Assembly (NCBI GenBank): GCA_016783485.1
Contig: JADHWM010000007.1
Location: forward strand, 1-43,847
DNA length: 43,847 bases
Reading direction: 5' to 3'
DNA from: Candidatus Bathyarchaeota archaeon
GTDB taxonomy: Archaea > Thermoproteota > Bathyarchaeia > TCS64
A program made the translations under genes and the position numbers. The stretch's first letter is position 1; every line of letters begins with the position of its first letter. Below, in pieces: positions 8,220 to 15,924 of the stretch. The notes under the pieces are model-generated. The model saw only the letters and a list, made by a program, of their open reading frames with translations. It had not been told where the DNA came from and ran no database searches.

Positions 8220-9509
8220 TCACGCATCCTCCTTGAGGGCCTTCACCCTCTCAATTATCATATCCAGGACCTCCCGGTCTGACTTGACCCCGCCGTGGGG
8301 CTCCACGACCTTGCTCAACCTCAGGCTGAACCCGTCCATCCGGTAAGCGGTGCCCTCGACCTCTATTCCGGCGGTGGCCACGGGTATCACCACATCGCTC
8401 AACATCGTGGTGGGCGTGACTTTCTGGTCCAGCGTGATCGTGGGTATCCTGGCGAGATGCTTAGCCGAATTCGCGGGGAAGGTCGCTGCAGGGTCCGATG
8501 CGACGATGATCGCGGCGTCGGGCTCCCCCTTTGCGAGCATGTCCACGGCGGTGTACTCCCCCGGGTTGTAGCGGGGGTAGCCCCGGGCGAAGTCGACGGC
8601 GTAGGGGTAGCCCGTCTGCCATGTGGTGACTGTGTTGGCCCCGGCGACGTTGTAGTGGCCCCGCATCGGGGTGAGGACGAATTTGGTGTGATGGTTGAGC
8701 TCGGCGACGAGGCCCACCGCGACGTCGATGTTCATGTGCCTCCCGTCACTCTGGGTGAGCCCCAGCCCGAAGAAGACGATGCCCATCTTGGCCTCCTTCA
8801 TCCTCTTCGCGAGGGCGTTGATCTCCTCAGCGGGGACCCCGGAGATGTCCTCGGTGATCTTGGCGCCCCTAACCGCGGCCCTGAGGGCTAGGAGGAGCTC
8901 AAAGTCCCCCCCATGGTCCACCTTGATGAACTGGTCGGCGACCCTCGAGGTCGGGGTCTCCCGGACGTCTACGTGGACCACGTATCTGCCCTTCCTCCCC
9001 TCCGGGACGTAGAGCCCTCTGGGGGTCACGGAGTACCGAACGAAGTGGCGGATGTGGGCTGCGGGGGGGTTGGAGCCCCAGAAGATGACGAGGTCGGCCC
9101 GGTTCTTCACCTCACCGAGGCTCGTCTTGGACTCCCCCACCTGCTGGAGCGCGAGGATGGTGGGGCCGTGGCAGACGGAGGCGGTGTTGTCCACCACGCC
9201 GCCGGTGATCTCTGCGAGCTCGACGCACCGGGCGATGGCGTCGCACTCCGTGGAGCTGAGGCCGTAGACTATGGGCCTCTTCGCGGAGGCGAGGGCCTTC
9301 GCGGCGGCCTCGACCGCCTTCTCAAGCGAGACCTCTTTGCCCTTGACGGTGGGTGTTCTTATCCGGTTCTCGCCGTGGCTCATGAACTTGGAGCGGGAGA
9401 TCGCGCAGGCGTTCTTGGCCCCCTTGATCTCGTTTCCCTCCACGGTTATCTCCAAGTCGTCGCAGAGGCAGCCGCAGAAGGGGCAGACGACGTCGGTGAT
9501 GACCGCCAT
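8220..9509 (-). CDS. fwdB: Formylmethanofuran dehydrogenase subunit B
   Basis: 429 residues of the molybdopterin oxidoreductase family; this subunit reduces CO2 to formate at a W- or Mo-bis-pyranopterin site. The N-terminus binds a 4Fe-4S cluster through VVCPFCGCLCDD (C9, C12, C16) plus a later cysteine in KNACAIS (C35). The metal ligand is C113 in NTASVCHGP, so this is a cysteine rather than a selenocysteine enzyme. The choice between tungsten and molybdenum cannot be read from the sequence. The start is the ATG at 9509, sharing one base with the fwdD stop (TGATG). A longer frame reaching 9650 lies inside fwdD and is rejected. Confidence 0.96.
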   Translation of the reverse strand: MAVITDVVCPFCGCLCDDLEITVEGNEIKGAKNACAISRSKFMSHGENRIRTPTVKGKEVSLEKAVEAAAKALASAKRPIVYGLSSTECDAIARCVELAEITGGVVDNTASVCHGPTILALQQVGESKTSLGEVKNRADLVIFWGSNPPAAHIRHFVRYSVTPRGLYVPEGRKGRYVVHVDVRETPTSRVADQFIKVDHGGDFELLLALRAAVRGAKITEDISGVPAEEINALAKRMKEAKMGIVFFGLGLTQSDGRHMNIDVAVGLVAELNHHTKFVLTPMRGHYNVAGANTVTTWQTGYPYAVDFARGYPRYNPGEYTAVDMLAKGEPDAAIIVASDPAATFPANSAKHLARIPTITLDQKVTPTTMLSDVVIPVATAGIEVEGTAYRMDGFSLRLSKVVEPHGGVKSDREVLDMIIERVKALKEDA

Positions 9510-9901
9510 CAGGAACCCCCCTTCAGCGTAGCCACGAGGTCCGCCAGCGACGGGACCCCCGCACTGGATGGACTGATCTCCGCCTCTATCCCCTTGAAAT
9601 GAGGCATCCCCGTTCCTCCCGTCTCCGACCCGAAGACCTGGTTCGCCCATATCCCGTAGGGAAAGAAGGAGGTGCCAGGCTCCAGTTTATCCGAGAGCTT
9701 GGCCGAGACCACTACGGAACCGTGGGCCGTCTCGACCTTGACTTGGTCGCCGTCCCCGACCCCCAGGGACCCGGCGTCCCCGGTGCTCAACTCGATGTAG
9801 GTGACGCTCTCGAAGTACTCCTCCGAGGTCTTCCCCACCTCGAGGCCCACGCCCTGCTGAGAGGTCCTACCGCTGATGAGTATGACAGTGATCTTCTCCA
9901 C
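9509..9901 (-). CDS. fwdD: Formylmethanofuran dehydrogenase subunit D
   Basis: About 130 residues forming the molybdopterin-dinucleotide-binding beta-barrel domain that completes the FwdB active site. ISGRTSQQGVGLEVGKTSEEYFE, VTYIELSTGDAGSLGVGDGDQVKVET and FFPYGIWANQVF are typical of the subunit. The GTG at 9901 is preferred: GGGGTG lies six bases before it, and the TATA-like block at 9943-9956 predicts transcription starting near 9920, after the upstream GTG at 9931. It leads the operon fwdD-B-A-ftr-C-rimK. Confidence 0.92.
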   Translation of the reverse strand: MEKITVILISGRTSQQGVGLEVGKTSEEYFESVTYIELSTGDAGSLGVGDGDQVKVETAHGSVVVSAKLSDKLEPGTSFFPYGIWANQVFGSETGGTGMPHFKGIEAEISPSSAGVPSLADLVATLKGGS

Positions 9902-9942
9902 AAACAACACCCCGAACCTATGTAACTTCACGCGGAGCAGAC

Positions 9943-9956
9943 TTAAAATTTATGAG
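9943..9956 (-). promoter_or_regulatory. TATA-like promoter of the fwd operon
   Basis: The minus strand reads CATAAATTTTAAG, AT-rich and isolated. The distance to the GTG at 9901 leaves room for a leader of about 20 bases containing GGGGTG. It is the only obvious promoter before the six-gene methyl-branch operon. Confidence 0.6.
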
Positions 9957-10028
9957 AGACCCTAGTCTTCACTTCCCGTGCAAAACCATATCTCGTGAGC
10001 GGGACAGAGTCTCCCGCGAGGATCAGGC

Positions 10029-11060
10029 ATGTACGGTTTAGAGGGACTCCCGAAGCTCAGGAGCCACAAGAGGAGGAGGGTCTCCAGCTACGACAGGACC
10101 GGGGGCAACAAGGACTACATCGTGGTCCCCGCCGGGGAGACCGCGGTCCTCGCCGAGATGGAGGGAGCCGGGAAGGTCAACCACATCTGGGTCACCATCA
10201 GGAGCAAGGAGGAGTGGTACCTCAGGAAGCTCGTCCTCAGGGCCTACTGGGACGGGGAAGAGGAGCCCAGCGTCGAGGCCCCCATCGGAGACTTTTTCGG
10301 CATCGGCCACGGGATGCACCGCAACTATGTCTCGGCCCCGATGCAGATGAGCCCCGAGGACGGCAAGGCCTTCAACTCCTGGTGGCCCATGCCCTACGGC
10401 AAAGGGGCACGGATCACCCTGGAGAACCAGGGGGGGATGGAGTGCGAGGCGTTCTATTACTACGTGGACTATGAGGAGTGGGATAAGCCCGGGGAGGGCC
10501 TGGGCAGGTTCCACGCGACCTGGCACAGGGAGAATCCCACAGAAGGCATCAGCGACGAGGGGGTGGATAACCGGGAATGGTTGTTCCAGGGGGAGAATCC
10601 CCGCGGGGAGGGGAACTACGTCCTCTTGGAGGCGGAGGGGAAGGGGCACTACGTTGGTTGTAACGTGAACGTCCACAATCTCAGGGAGACCGAGGAGTTC
10701 AACTGGTACGGCGAGGGGGACGACATGATCTACATCGACGGAGAGGAGGAGCCCAGCATCATCGGCACGGGCACCGAGGACTACTACGGGATGAGCTGGT
10801 GCCCCACCCAGGAGTACTGCGCCCCCTACCACGGGCTCCCCCTTCCCGGGGGGCCGAACTGGAGCGGGAAGATCACATGGTACAGGTACCACATCCTGGA
10901 CCCCGTCTACTTCGAGGAATCCATCAAGGTCACCATCGAGCACGGCCACGCCAACCACAGGAGCGACGACTACAGCAGCACAGCCTACTGGTACCAGACC
11001 GAACCCCACAAGCCCCTGAGACCGCTGCCGCCCGTTGAGAAGAGGCTCCCGAGAGACTGA
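10029..11060 (+). CDS. GH172 / DUF2961 family protein, putative glycoside hydrolase
   Basis: 343 residues of the DUF2961 family, now glycoside hydrolase family 172, whose characterised members act on alpha-D-fructofuranose or D-arabinofuranose linkages. The N-terminal jelly-roll carries GKVNHIWVTI and PIGDFFGIGHGMHRNYVSAPM. The second half has the family hallmark EEPSIIGTGTEDYYG (about residues 240-254), containing a glutamate of the active-site region, then CAPYHGLPLPGG and TWYRYHILDPVYFEESIKVTIEHG. No signal peptide is seen, so it may act on cytoplasmic sugars. CGAGGA lies before the ATG. It diverges from the fwd operon. The real substrate is unknown; the FGGY kinase nearby might phosphorylate a released sugar. 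Confidence 0.85.
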   Translation: MYGLEGLPKLRSHKRRRVSSYDRTGGNKDYIVVPAGETAVLAEMEGAGKVNHIWVTIRSKEEWYLRKLVLRAYWDGEEEPSVEAPIGDFFGIGHGMHRNYVSAPMQMSPEDGKAFNSWWPMPYGKGARITLENQGGMECEAFYYYVDYEEWDKPGEGLGRFHATWHRENPTEGISDEGVDNREWLFQGENPRGEGNYVLLEAEGKGHYVGCNVNVHNLRETEEFNWYGEGDDMIYIDGEEEPSIIGTGTEDYYGMSWCPTQEYCAPYHGLPLPGGPNWSGKITWYRYHILDPVYFEESIKVTIEHGHANHRSDDYSSTAYWYQTEPHKPLRPLPPVEKRLPRD

Positions 11061-11085
11061 TGGCGCACGATCCGCATTAAGCAGG

Positions 11086-11973
11086 CTAGAGGTTCAACCT
11101 CGTAAAAATGAAAGGCCAGATGAACATTGCAGTGATCACGCTCAGGGCGTATCGGGCTGCCCGCAACCAGTAGATTTCCGAGGGAAGCACCATGGAGAGC
11201 CCGGCCATCACCATTAAGATCAGGGCCAGGCCCAAAACGGCCCTCAACACCCTTCGGCGCCTCTCGCCGGATTCTGGGACCTCGAAGTTCACGTACCTCC
11301 TCTCGAGCATGAGACCGACCCCCAGCCCGATCATGAATCCCCCGTTGCCCCCGAAATTGTCCTCTAATCCAGCCAGGTTTACGGGGAACAGGAACTCCGT
11401 GAGCACCATGGAGACGAGGCCGAGGACGACGAGCCCCAGATACAGGGTGTCGGCTCCGTATCTCGACGTGACGGATGAGGCCCACTCTTCGAGCCTCGAC
11501 GCCACCAACAGCAGCAGCACCGCTCCGACGGCCCAGCCCAGCAGGACGTCCCCCAGCCAGTGCACACCGATGTAGACCCTCGACAATCCGATGAGGAGAA
11601 TCAAGGCCAGGGAGAGCCCCCATATCCACGCCTCCCCGCCCTTCAGGCTCAGCCAACCCCAGATGGTCGTAGAGGTCTGCGCGTGGCCGCTGGGGAGACT
11701 GTAGTTGGACGCCTCCGTCCCCGGTAGCCAGTTAGAAGGAGGGGGCCGGGGATTCCTGAGAGAGACCTTGAGCCAGTAGTTCGAGCAAGAGGAAGCGAGG
11801 AGCAGCAGGGCGGCCCTCCTGGATGCCCTTTTGTCCAATGTCCAGTATCCGATGGCGACCAACGCCACGTAGAAATTGGCGGAGCCGAGCATCGAGACGG
11901 CGGAGAAGAACGGGGCGGCCCAAGGCATCAACCCCCTCAAAGCCTCGGTCCAGTACGCGTCGAAAAGGGACAT
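11086..11973 (-). CDS. PAP2-family membrane phosphatase
   Basis: 295 residues with several transmembrane helices. The three PAP2 phosphatase motifs are all present: KVSLRNPRP (K69, R76-P77), PSGH (94-97) and SRVYIGVHWLGD (S131, R132, H138, D142). The enzyme should remove phosphate from a lipid pyrophosphate or phosphatidate at the membrane surface; in archaea a polyprenyl (dolichyl-type) diphosphate is a likely substrate. After the catalytic core the protein has three or four further predicted helices (about 175-295), longer than the minimal family domain. It converges with the GH172 gene with 25 bases between the stops. No gene lies in the 106 bases upstream. Confidence 0.88.
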   Translation of the reverse strand: MSLFDAYWTEALRGLMPWAAPFFSAVSMLGSANFYVALVAIGYWTLDKRASRRAALLLLASSCSNYWLKVSLRNPRPPPSNWLPGTEASNYSLPSGHAQTSTTIWGWLSLKGGEAWIWGLSLALILLIGLSRVYIGVHWLGDVLLGWAVGAVLLLLVASRLEEWASSVTSRYGADTLYLGLVVLGLVSMVLTEFLFPVNLAGLEDNFGGNGGFMIGLGVGLMLERRYVNFEVPESGERRRRVLRAVLGLALILMVMAGLSMVLPSEIYWLRAARYALSVITAMFIWPFIFTRLNL

Positions 11974-12079
11974 CGCATTCTGAAACGCGCGAGGTTCAAT
12001 TTAACATCAGAGTGGCTAATCTCGGCCGTCTGGAGCCCGCAGGTCCCTCACGCAGGTTGGTCTAAACGCGCGCCCCCGG

Positions 12080-13219
12080 TCAACCGCCTACAACCTTGCC
12101 GAGGGCATCCAAGGCCGTCTCGACATCGCTCATTTTGTTGAACAGTGCGAAGGACGCCCTGAGGTCCCCGTAGTGGGCGCTCAGCATGACCTCCCTCTTG
12201 AGGATCTCCTCCCGGACCTCCGCGCTCTCCCTCCCCTCGACCTTGAAGGCGACGATGTTGGAGCGCTCCTCAGGGTTCGGCGAATCGAGCAGAGTCACAC
12301 CCAGAGCGTTCAGTCCTTCCCTGAACGCATCGGCCAGCTCGAGGCAGTGGGGGTAGATGTTCTCGACGCCCACCTTCTCGAGGATGCCCAGCGCCGGCAC
12401 CATGGCATGGCCCCCCAGGTAGTTGTAGTTCCCGTACTCGAACCTAGCCGCGGTGTCCTTCAGCCTAGCCTCCCCCGTGCCGGGTGCCTGCTCGTAGCTG
12501 ATACCGGCAACGTAGGGGGGCGTAATATCCTTGAGGGCTTCGTTGCTGCAGTAGTAGAACCCGAAGCCGTGGGGGCCCAGGAGCCCCTTGTGGGCCGAGG
12601 CGGAGAACACGTCCACGCCTGCCTCCTTCACGTCGAGGGGCTCTATGCCGAGGCTCTGCACGGCGTCCACGACCAGGAGAGCGGAGTGCTCGTGACATGC
12701 GGCCCCAATCTTCTCCAGGTCGAACCTGAAGCCCATGTTGGTGGTGGAGGCGATCGCGACGGCGCAGGTCTTGGAGTCGATGGCGGCGTTGATGTCCCCG
12801 ACCTCGACTCTGCCATCCCTCTGGGGGACGGTCCTGATCTCCACCCCTTTCTCCCGGAGCAGGTTCCAGCAGTGAGTGTTGTTGGGGTGCTCCAGCTCGT
12901 TGAGGACCACGTTGTCCCCGGCCTCGACTCTGAGGCCGCTCGAGGTGATGTTGAGCCCCTCCGAGGTGTTCTTCACGAAGGCGATCTCGGAGGCCTTGGC
13001 GCCCACCAGGGCTGCAAACTTCGCCCTCACCTCCTCCAAGACCCTATATGCCCTCGCCCGGGCCACGGAGACCCCGTCCCTCTGGAAAGCCTCCATGTAC
13101 TCCTCCATCGCCCACATCACGCTCGTCGCCAGGGGATTGCCGTAGGCCATGTCCAGATAGGTCATCTCACCGACGACGGGGAACTCGGACCTCAACCATT
13201 TGATCTCTTCGAGCATCAT
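12080..13219 (-). CDS. Class V aminotransferase family, PLP enzyme
   Basis: 379 residues of the cysteine-desulfurase/isopenicillin-N-epimerase-like class V fold. FVKNTSEGLN (81-90), ELEHPNNTHCW (108-118), DAVQSLG (185-191, the PLP-binding aspartate and glutamine) and SASAHKGLLGPHGFG (K211 as Schiff-base lysine) are clear. The C-terminus has LSAHYGDLRASFALFNK, the usual carboxylate-binding arginine region. I see no cysteine in the place of the persulfide-forming loop, so a sulfur-mobilising NifS/SufS role is not supported. A lyase, epimerase or aminotransferase is more likely. GGAGAG precedes two tandem ATGs (13219 and 13216). It diverges from the FGGY kinase across a short shared promoter. 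Confidence 0.82.
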   Translation of the reverse strand: MMLEEIKWLRSEFPVVGEMTYLDMAYGNPLATSVMWAMEEYMEAFQRDGVSVARARAYRVLEEVRAKFAALVGAKASEIAFVKNTSEGLNITSSGLRVEAGDNVVLNELEHPNNTHCWNLLREKGVEIRTVPQRDGRVEVGDINAAIDSKTCAVAIASTTNMGFRFDLEKIGAACHEHSALLVVDAVQSLGIEPLDVKEAGVDVFSASAHKGLLGPHGFGFYYCSNEALKDITPPYVAGISYEQAPGTGEARLKDTAARFEYGNYNYLGGHAMVPALGILEKVGVENIYPHCLELADAFREGLNALGVTLLDSPNPEERSNIVAFKVEGRESAEVREEILKREVMLSAHYGDLRASFALFNKMSDVETALDALGKVVGG

Positions 13220-13262
13220 GACATCTCTCCCAAATGGGAATACTCCACATTAGATACGCCTC

Positions 13263-13284
13263 TATCCAAATATAACTTTAAACG
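13263..13284. promoter_or_regulatory. Shared divergent promoter, aminotransferase and kinase
   Basis: The AT-rich block contains AAATATAACTTTAAACG in a GC-rich setting. ACTTTAAACG can serve the rightward kinase gene (ATG at 13330) and the overlapping AGTTATATTTGG on the minus strand the leftward aminotransferase (ATG at 13219). Overlap of the two boxes would make the two promoters compete or be co-controlled. Confidence 0.5.
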
Positions 13285-13329
13285 CCCCCCGCCGAAAACG
13301 CTTAACGCAACAACCATCAAAACTCATCC

Positions 13330-14862
13330 ATGACATACCTCGTCGGAACCGACATCGGCACCATGGGCACCAAATCGGTCCTCGTCGACGCCGAGGGAGG
13401 CGTCCTGGCCTCCGCGTTCAGGGAGTACGGTGTCATAAACCCCCAGCAGGGCTGGGCGGAGCAGTGGCCCCACGTCTGGTCCCAGGCCGTCTCGGAGACA
13501 ATGAAGGAGGTGGTCGACGCCTCCAAGGTAGACCCCCGGGACGTCGCCGGAGCCTGCATCAGCAGCCTCTACGGCGGAAGCGGCATCCCCGTGGACCGCG
13601 ACTACCGGGCGATACGCCCCTGCATCATCTGGGCCGACCGCCGGGCCACCCAGCAATGCCGGAAAGTCGAGGAAAAGATCGGCACCGATGAACTCTTCAA
13701 GGTCACGGGGAACGTCATCGACCCCTACTACGGCTACACCAAGATGCTCTGGATCAATGACAACGAGCCCGAGAACTGGGGCAGGATCCACAGGTTCGAG
13801 GCTCCCAACTCTTACGTTTCCCGGCTCATCACCGGGGATGAGAGCGTCGACCTCTCCAGCGCGGGGAATTACGGGGGCATCTTCGACATCCACAAGAGGG
13901 ACTGGTCCGAGGAGATGATGGAGGAACTCGGGATCCCCCGCAGCTTCTTCCCCGAGAAGATCGTCTCCTCCGAGGAGATCGTGGGGGAGGTCACCGAGGA
14001 GGGCTCAAAATTCACCGGCCTCGCGAAGGGCACCCCGATCTGCGCCGGGGGCATCGACGCCCCCGTGAGCGCCCTCGCAGGCGGGGCCATACGGGACGGG
14101 GACCTCGCATCGATGCTGGGCACATCCATGTGCAACGGGTTCATCAGCCACACCCCCCGCCTCTCCCCCCGCCTCATCAACATGCCCTACGTAGTCGACG
14201 GCACCAGGATCACCTACGGCTTCACGGGGATCGTCACCGCGGGCTACTGCGTCCGCTGGTTCAGGGACGAGCTGGGGGAAGCCGAGAGGAGGAGGTCTGA
14301 GGAGACCGGCGTCGACGCGTACGCGCTCCTCGACGGGGAGGCCGAAAAGGTCCCCCCGGGCTCCGACGGCCTCGTCTTCCTCCCCCACCTCATGGTGGGC
14401 GAGAGGGCCCCATACTGGGACGAGCACCTCCGGGGAGGGCTCCTCGGCCTCGGGGTCTACCACACCCGGGCCCACATCTTCCGGGCGGTCCTCGAGGGGG
14501 TCGCCTACGCCATGCGCTACAGCATCGAGGCCGCCAGGGAGACCGGACAACCCATCAAGAGGACCACCCTCGTCGACGGCGGCGCCCGGTCCCCCCTCTG
14601 GAGGCGGATCATCGCAGACGTCACAGGCCTCGCCATGGATTACATACCGGACGCCAAGGGCGCCCCCCTGGGGGACGCAATCCTCGCGGGACTCGGCACG
14701 GGAGTCATCACCGACCACACCGTCATCGAGGACTGGCTCGGAGAGAAGGTGAAGACAGAGCCCAACCCGAAGCAGGCCGCACTATACGACGCCTACTACG
14801 ATCTGTACAAGTCCAGCCTTGAGGCAAACAAAAAAATATTCGAAAAAATGGGGGAGATCTGA
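13330..14862 (+). CDS. FGGY-family carbohydrate kinase
   Basis: 510 residues, full length for xylulose/glycerol-type kinases. YLVGTDIGTMGTKSVLVD at the N-terminus is the first phosphate motif. IIWADRRA (about 98-105) is typical of the sugar site. GGIDAPVSALAGGAI holds the catalytic-base aspartate (about D243), and LVDGGARSPLWRRIIADVTG is the second ATPase motif near the C-terminus. It should phosphorylate a pentulose, other ketose or polyol with ATP. No clear ribosome site precedes the ATG, and the promoter spacing suggests a short leader. The GH172 gene three genes away could supply a sugar, which is speculative. Its stop is four bases from that of the convergent mch gene. Confidence 0.9.
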   Translation: MTYLVGTDIGTMGTKSVLVDAEGGVLASAFREYGVINPQQGWAEQWPHVWSQAVSETMKEVVDASKVDPRDVAGACISSLYGGSGIPVDRDYRAIRPCIIWADRRATQQCRKVEEKIGTDELFKVTGNVIDPYYGYTKMLWINDNEPENWGRIHRFEAPNSYVSRLITGDESVDLSSAGNYGGIFDIHKRDWSEEMMEELGIPRSFFPEKIVSSEEIVGEVTEEGSKFTGLAKGTPICAGGIDAPVSALAGGAIRDGDLASMLGTSMCNGFISHTPRLSPRLINMPYVVDGTRITYGFTGIVTAGYCVRWFRDELGEAERRRSEETGVDAYALLDGEAEKVPPGSDGLVFLPHLMVGERAPYWDEHLRGGLLGLGVYHTRAHIFRAVLEGVAYAMRYSIEAARETGQPIKRTTLVDGGARSPLWRRIIADVTGLAMDYIPDAKGAPLGDAILAGLGTGVITDHTVIEDWLGEKVKTEPNPKQAALYDAYYDLYKSSLEANKKIFEKMGEI

Positions 14863-14865
14863 GCC

Positions 14866-15816
14866 CTAGCTCTCGACAGAGTTCTGGACGATCTCGCTGT
14901 TGATCTCGCCGCAGGTGAAGGAGGCTCCAGTCTTGGCGCAGGTCAGCGTCACCACCGCTGGTGCGAACAGGGCAGGGTCGATCTGCGTGAAGTCGAAGTT
15001 CACCGCGCTGTAGATCTCGAAGCTCGACTTACCGTAGTCCTTGCAGTTGGTGCTGGGCGCTTTCTCGACCATCTCCTTCAGGACGTCCTCCTCCTCGTCG
15101 ACGATGTACGCGGTCACGCCCCCGTAGGTTAGGGCGTCCTCGGCCCGCCCCATCGCCTTCCCCCCGTCGGGGTGCACCGGCATGATTGGGGCGTAGCCGC
15201 AGCCGTACTTCACCTTCTTGAGGTCGAGGCCCAGGACATCGAGCCTGAAGAGCCCGGTCTCCACGATCCTCCCCGAGATCTGGGTCATCCCCGCCATCGA
15301 GGTCCCCGTCGTGAGGAGCATGTAGACGTTCTCAGGCTTCACGCTGCACGCCTCGGCGATGAAGTGAGCGGCCGAGTCAGGCGGCTTCTTCTCCGTCTCC
15401 AGGAGGAGCACAGCGACATCCGCCTCGTCCTTGTACTCGATCTTGGCGAAAACTTTCTTCGGCTTCAGGGCCAACGCACGCGCAGGACCTGAACCGAAGG
15501 CCGTGTATCCCTCCGGCTTAATAGTCCAACCCGCGAGCTGCGCCCCGAAAAGGGCCACAGCAGGGTGATCGGTCGCCACGACGACTGTGGGCAGCTTGAG
15601 CCCCCCAAAGTCGGCGTAGCCTAGCTCAGCGGTCCCCGCTCCCCCCATCGCGATCCGTGTCGTCATGAGACCGGCCTCGTAGCCCCCGTGGGCCTCGAGT
15701 CCCGTGTCTATGACCGTCGCCCCGGAGGGAAGCTTCTCGACGCCTACTCGGTAGTACTCGGGCTTGGCCAGGAGCTCCTCGACGAGCTCGTAAGCCAGCT
15801 TGTTTATGCTTAGCAT
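14866..15816 (-). CDS. mch: Methenyl-tetrahydromethanopterin cyclohydrolase
   Basis: 316 residues. Mch converts formyl- to methenyl-tetrahydromethanopterin, the step after Ftr. SINKLAYELVEELL at the start, TVIDTGLEAHGGYEAGL, GWTIKPEGYTAFGSGPARALALKPK, the ETGLFRLDVLGLDLKKVKYGCGYAPIMPVHPD region and the C-terminal TCAKTGASFTCGEINS are all family-typical. The ATG at 15816 is chosen because the TATA-like GATATAAATG at 15847-15857 places transcription near 15826; the 30-residue extension from 15906 would begin upstream of the promoter. It stands alone rather than in the fwd operon, about 5 kb away. Confidence 0.96.
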   Translation of the reverse strand: MLSINKLAYELVEELLAKPEYYRVGVEKLPSGATVIDTGLEAHGGYEAGLMTTRIAMGGAGTAELGYADFGGLKLPTVVVATDHPAVALFGAQLAGWTIKPEGYTAFGSGPARALALKPKKVFAKIEYKDEADVAVLLLETEKKPPDSAAHFIAEACSVKPENVYMLLTTGTSMAGMTQISGRIVETGLFRLDVLGLDLKKVKYGCGYAPIMPVHPDGGKAMGRAEDALTYGGVTAYIVDEEEDVLKEMVEKAPSTNCKDYGKSSFEIYSAVNFDFTQIDPALFAPAVVTLTCAKTGASFTCGEINSEIVQNSVES

Positions 15817-15845
15817 ACCTCTCGTTTTACGTATAGTCTGTATTT

Positions 15846-15888
15846 CATTTATATCTTTGATGAGGGGCCTCCACAATCCATTTATGGC
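15846..15888. promoter_or_regulatory. Divergent promoters of mch and the 759-residue membrane protein
   Basis: Two TATA-like boxes face away from each other. GATATAAATG on the minus strand (15847-15857) serves mch, and CCATTTATGG on the plus strand (about 15877-15888) serves the gene starting at 15925. The plus-strand gene also has a strong GGGAGGAGAAGG ribosome site just before its ATG. Confidence 0.5.
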
Positions 15889-15924
15889 GTCGAGGCGGGT
15901 TCTCACTTAAGGGAGGAGAAGGTT

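Noticed and set aside
6815-8236. 473-residue rightward reading frame
   Set aside because: It is antisense to fwdA, with the valine/glycine/leucine-rich composition typical of GC-rich shadow frames; fwdA motifs are clear on the other strand.
12080-13219. Cysteine desulfurase (NifS/SufS) assignment
   Set aside because: The class V fold fits, but no cysteine is seen in the persulfide-forming loop region.
12173-13333. 386-residue rightward reading frame
   Set aside because: Antisense to the class V aminotransferase, no recognisable motif, and it crosses the divergent promoter.
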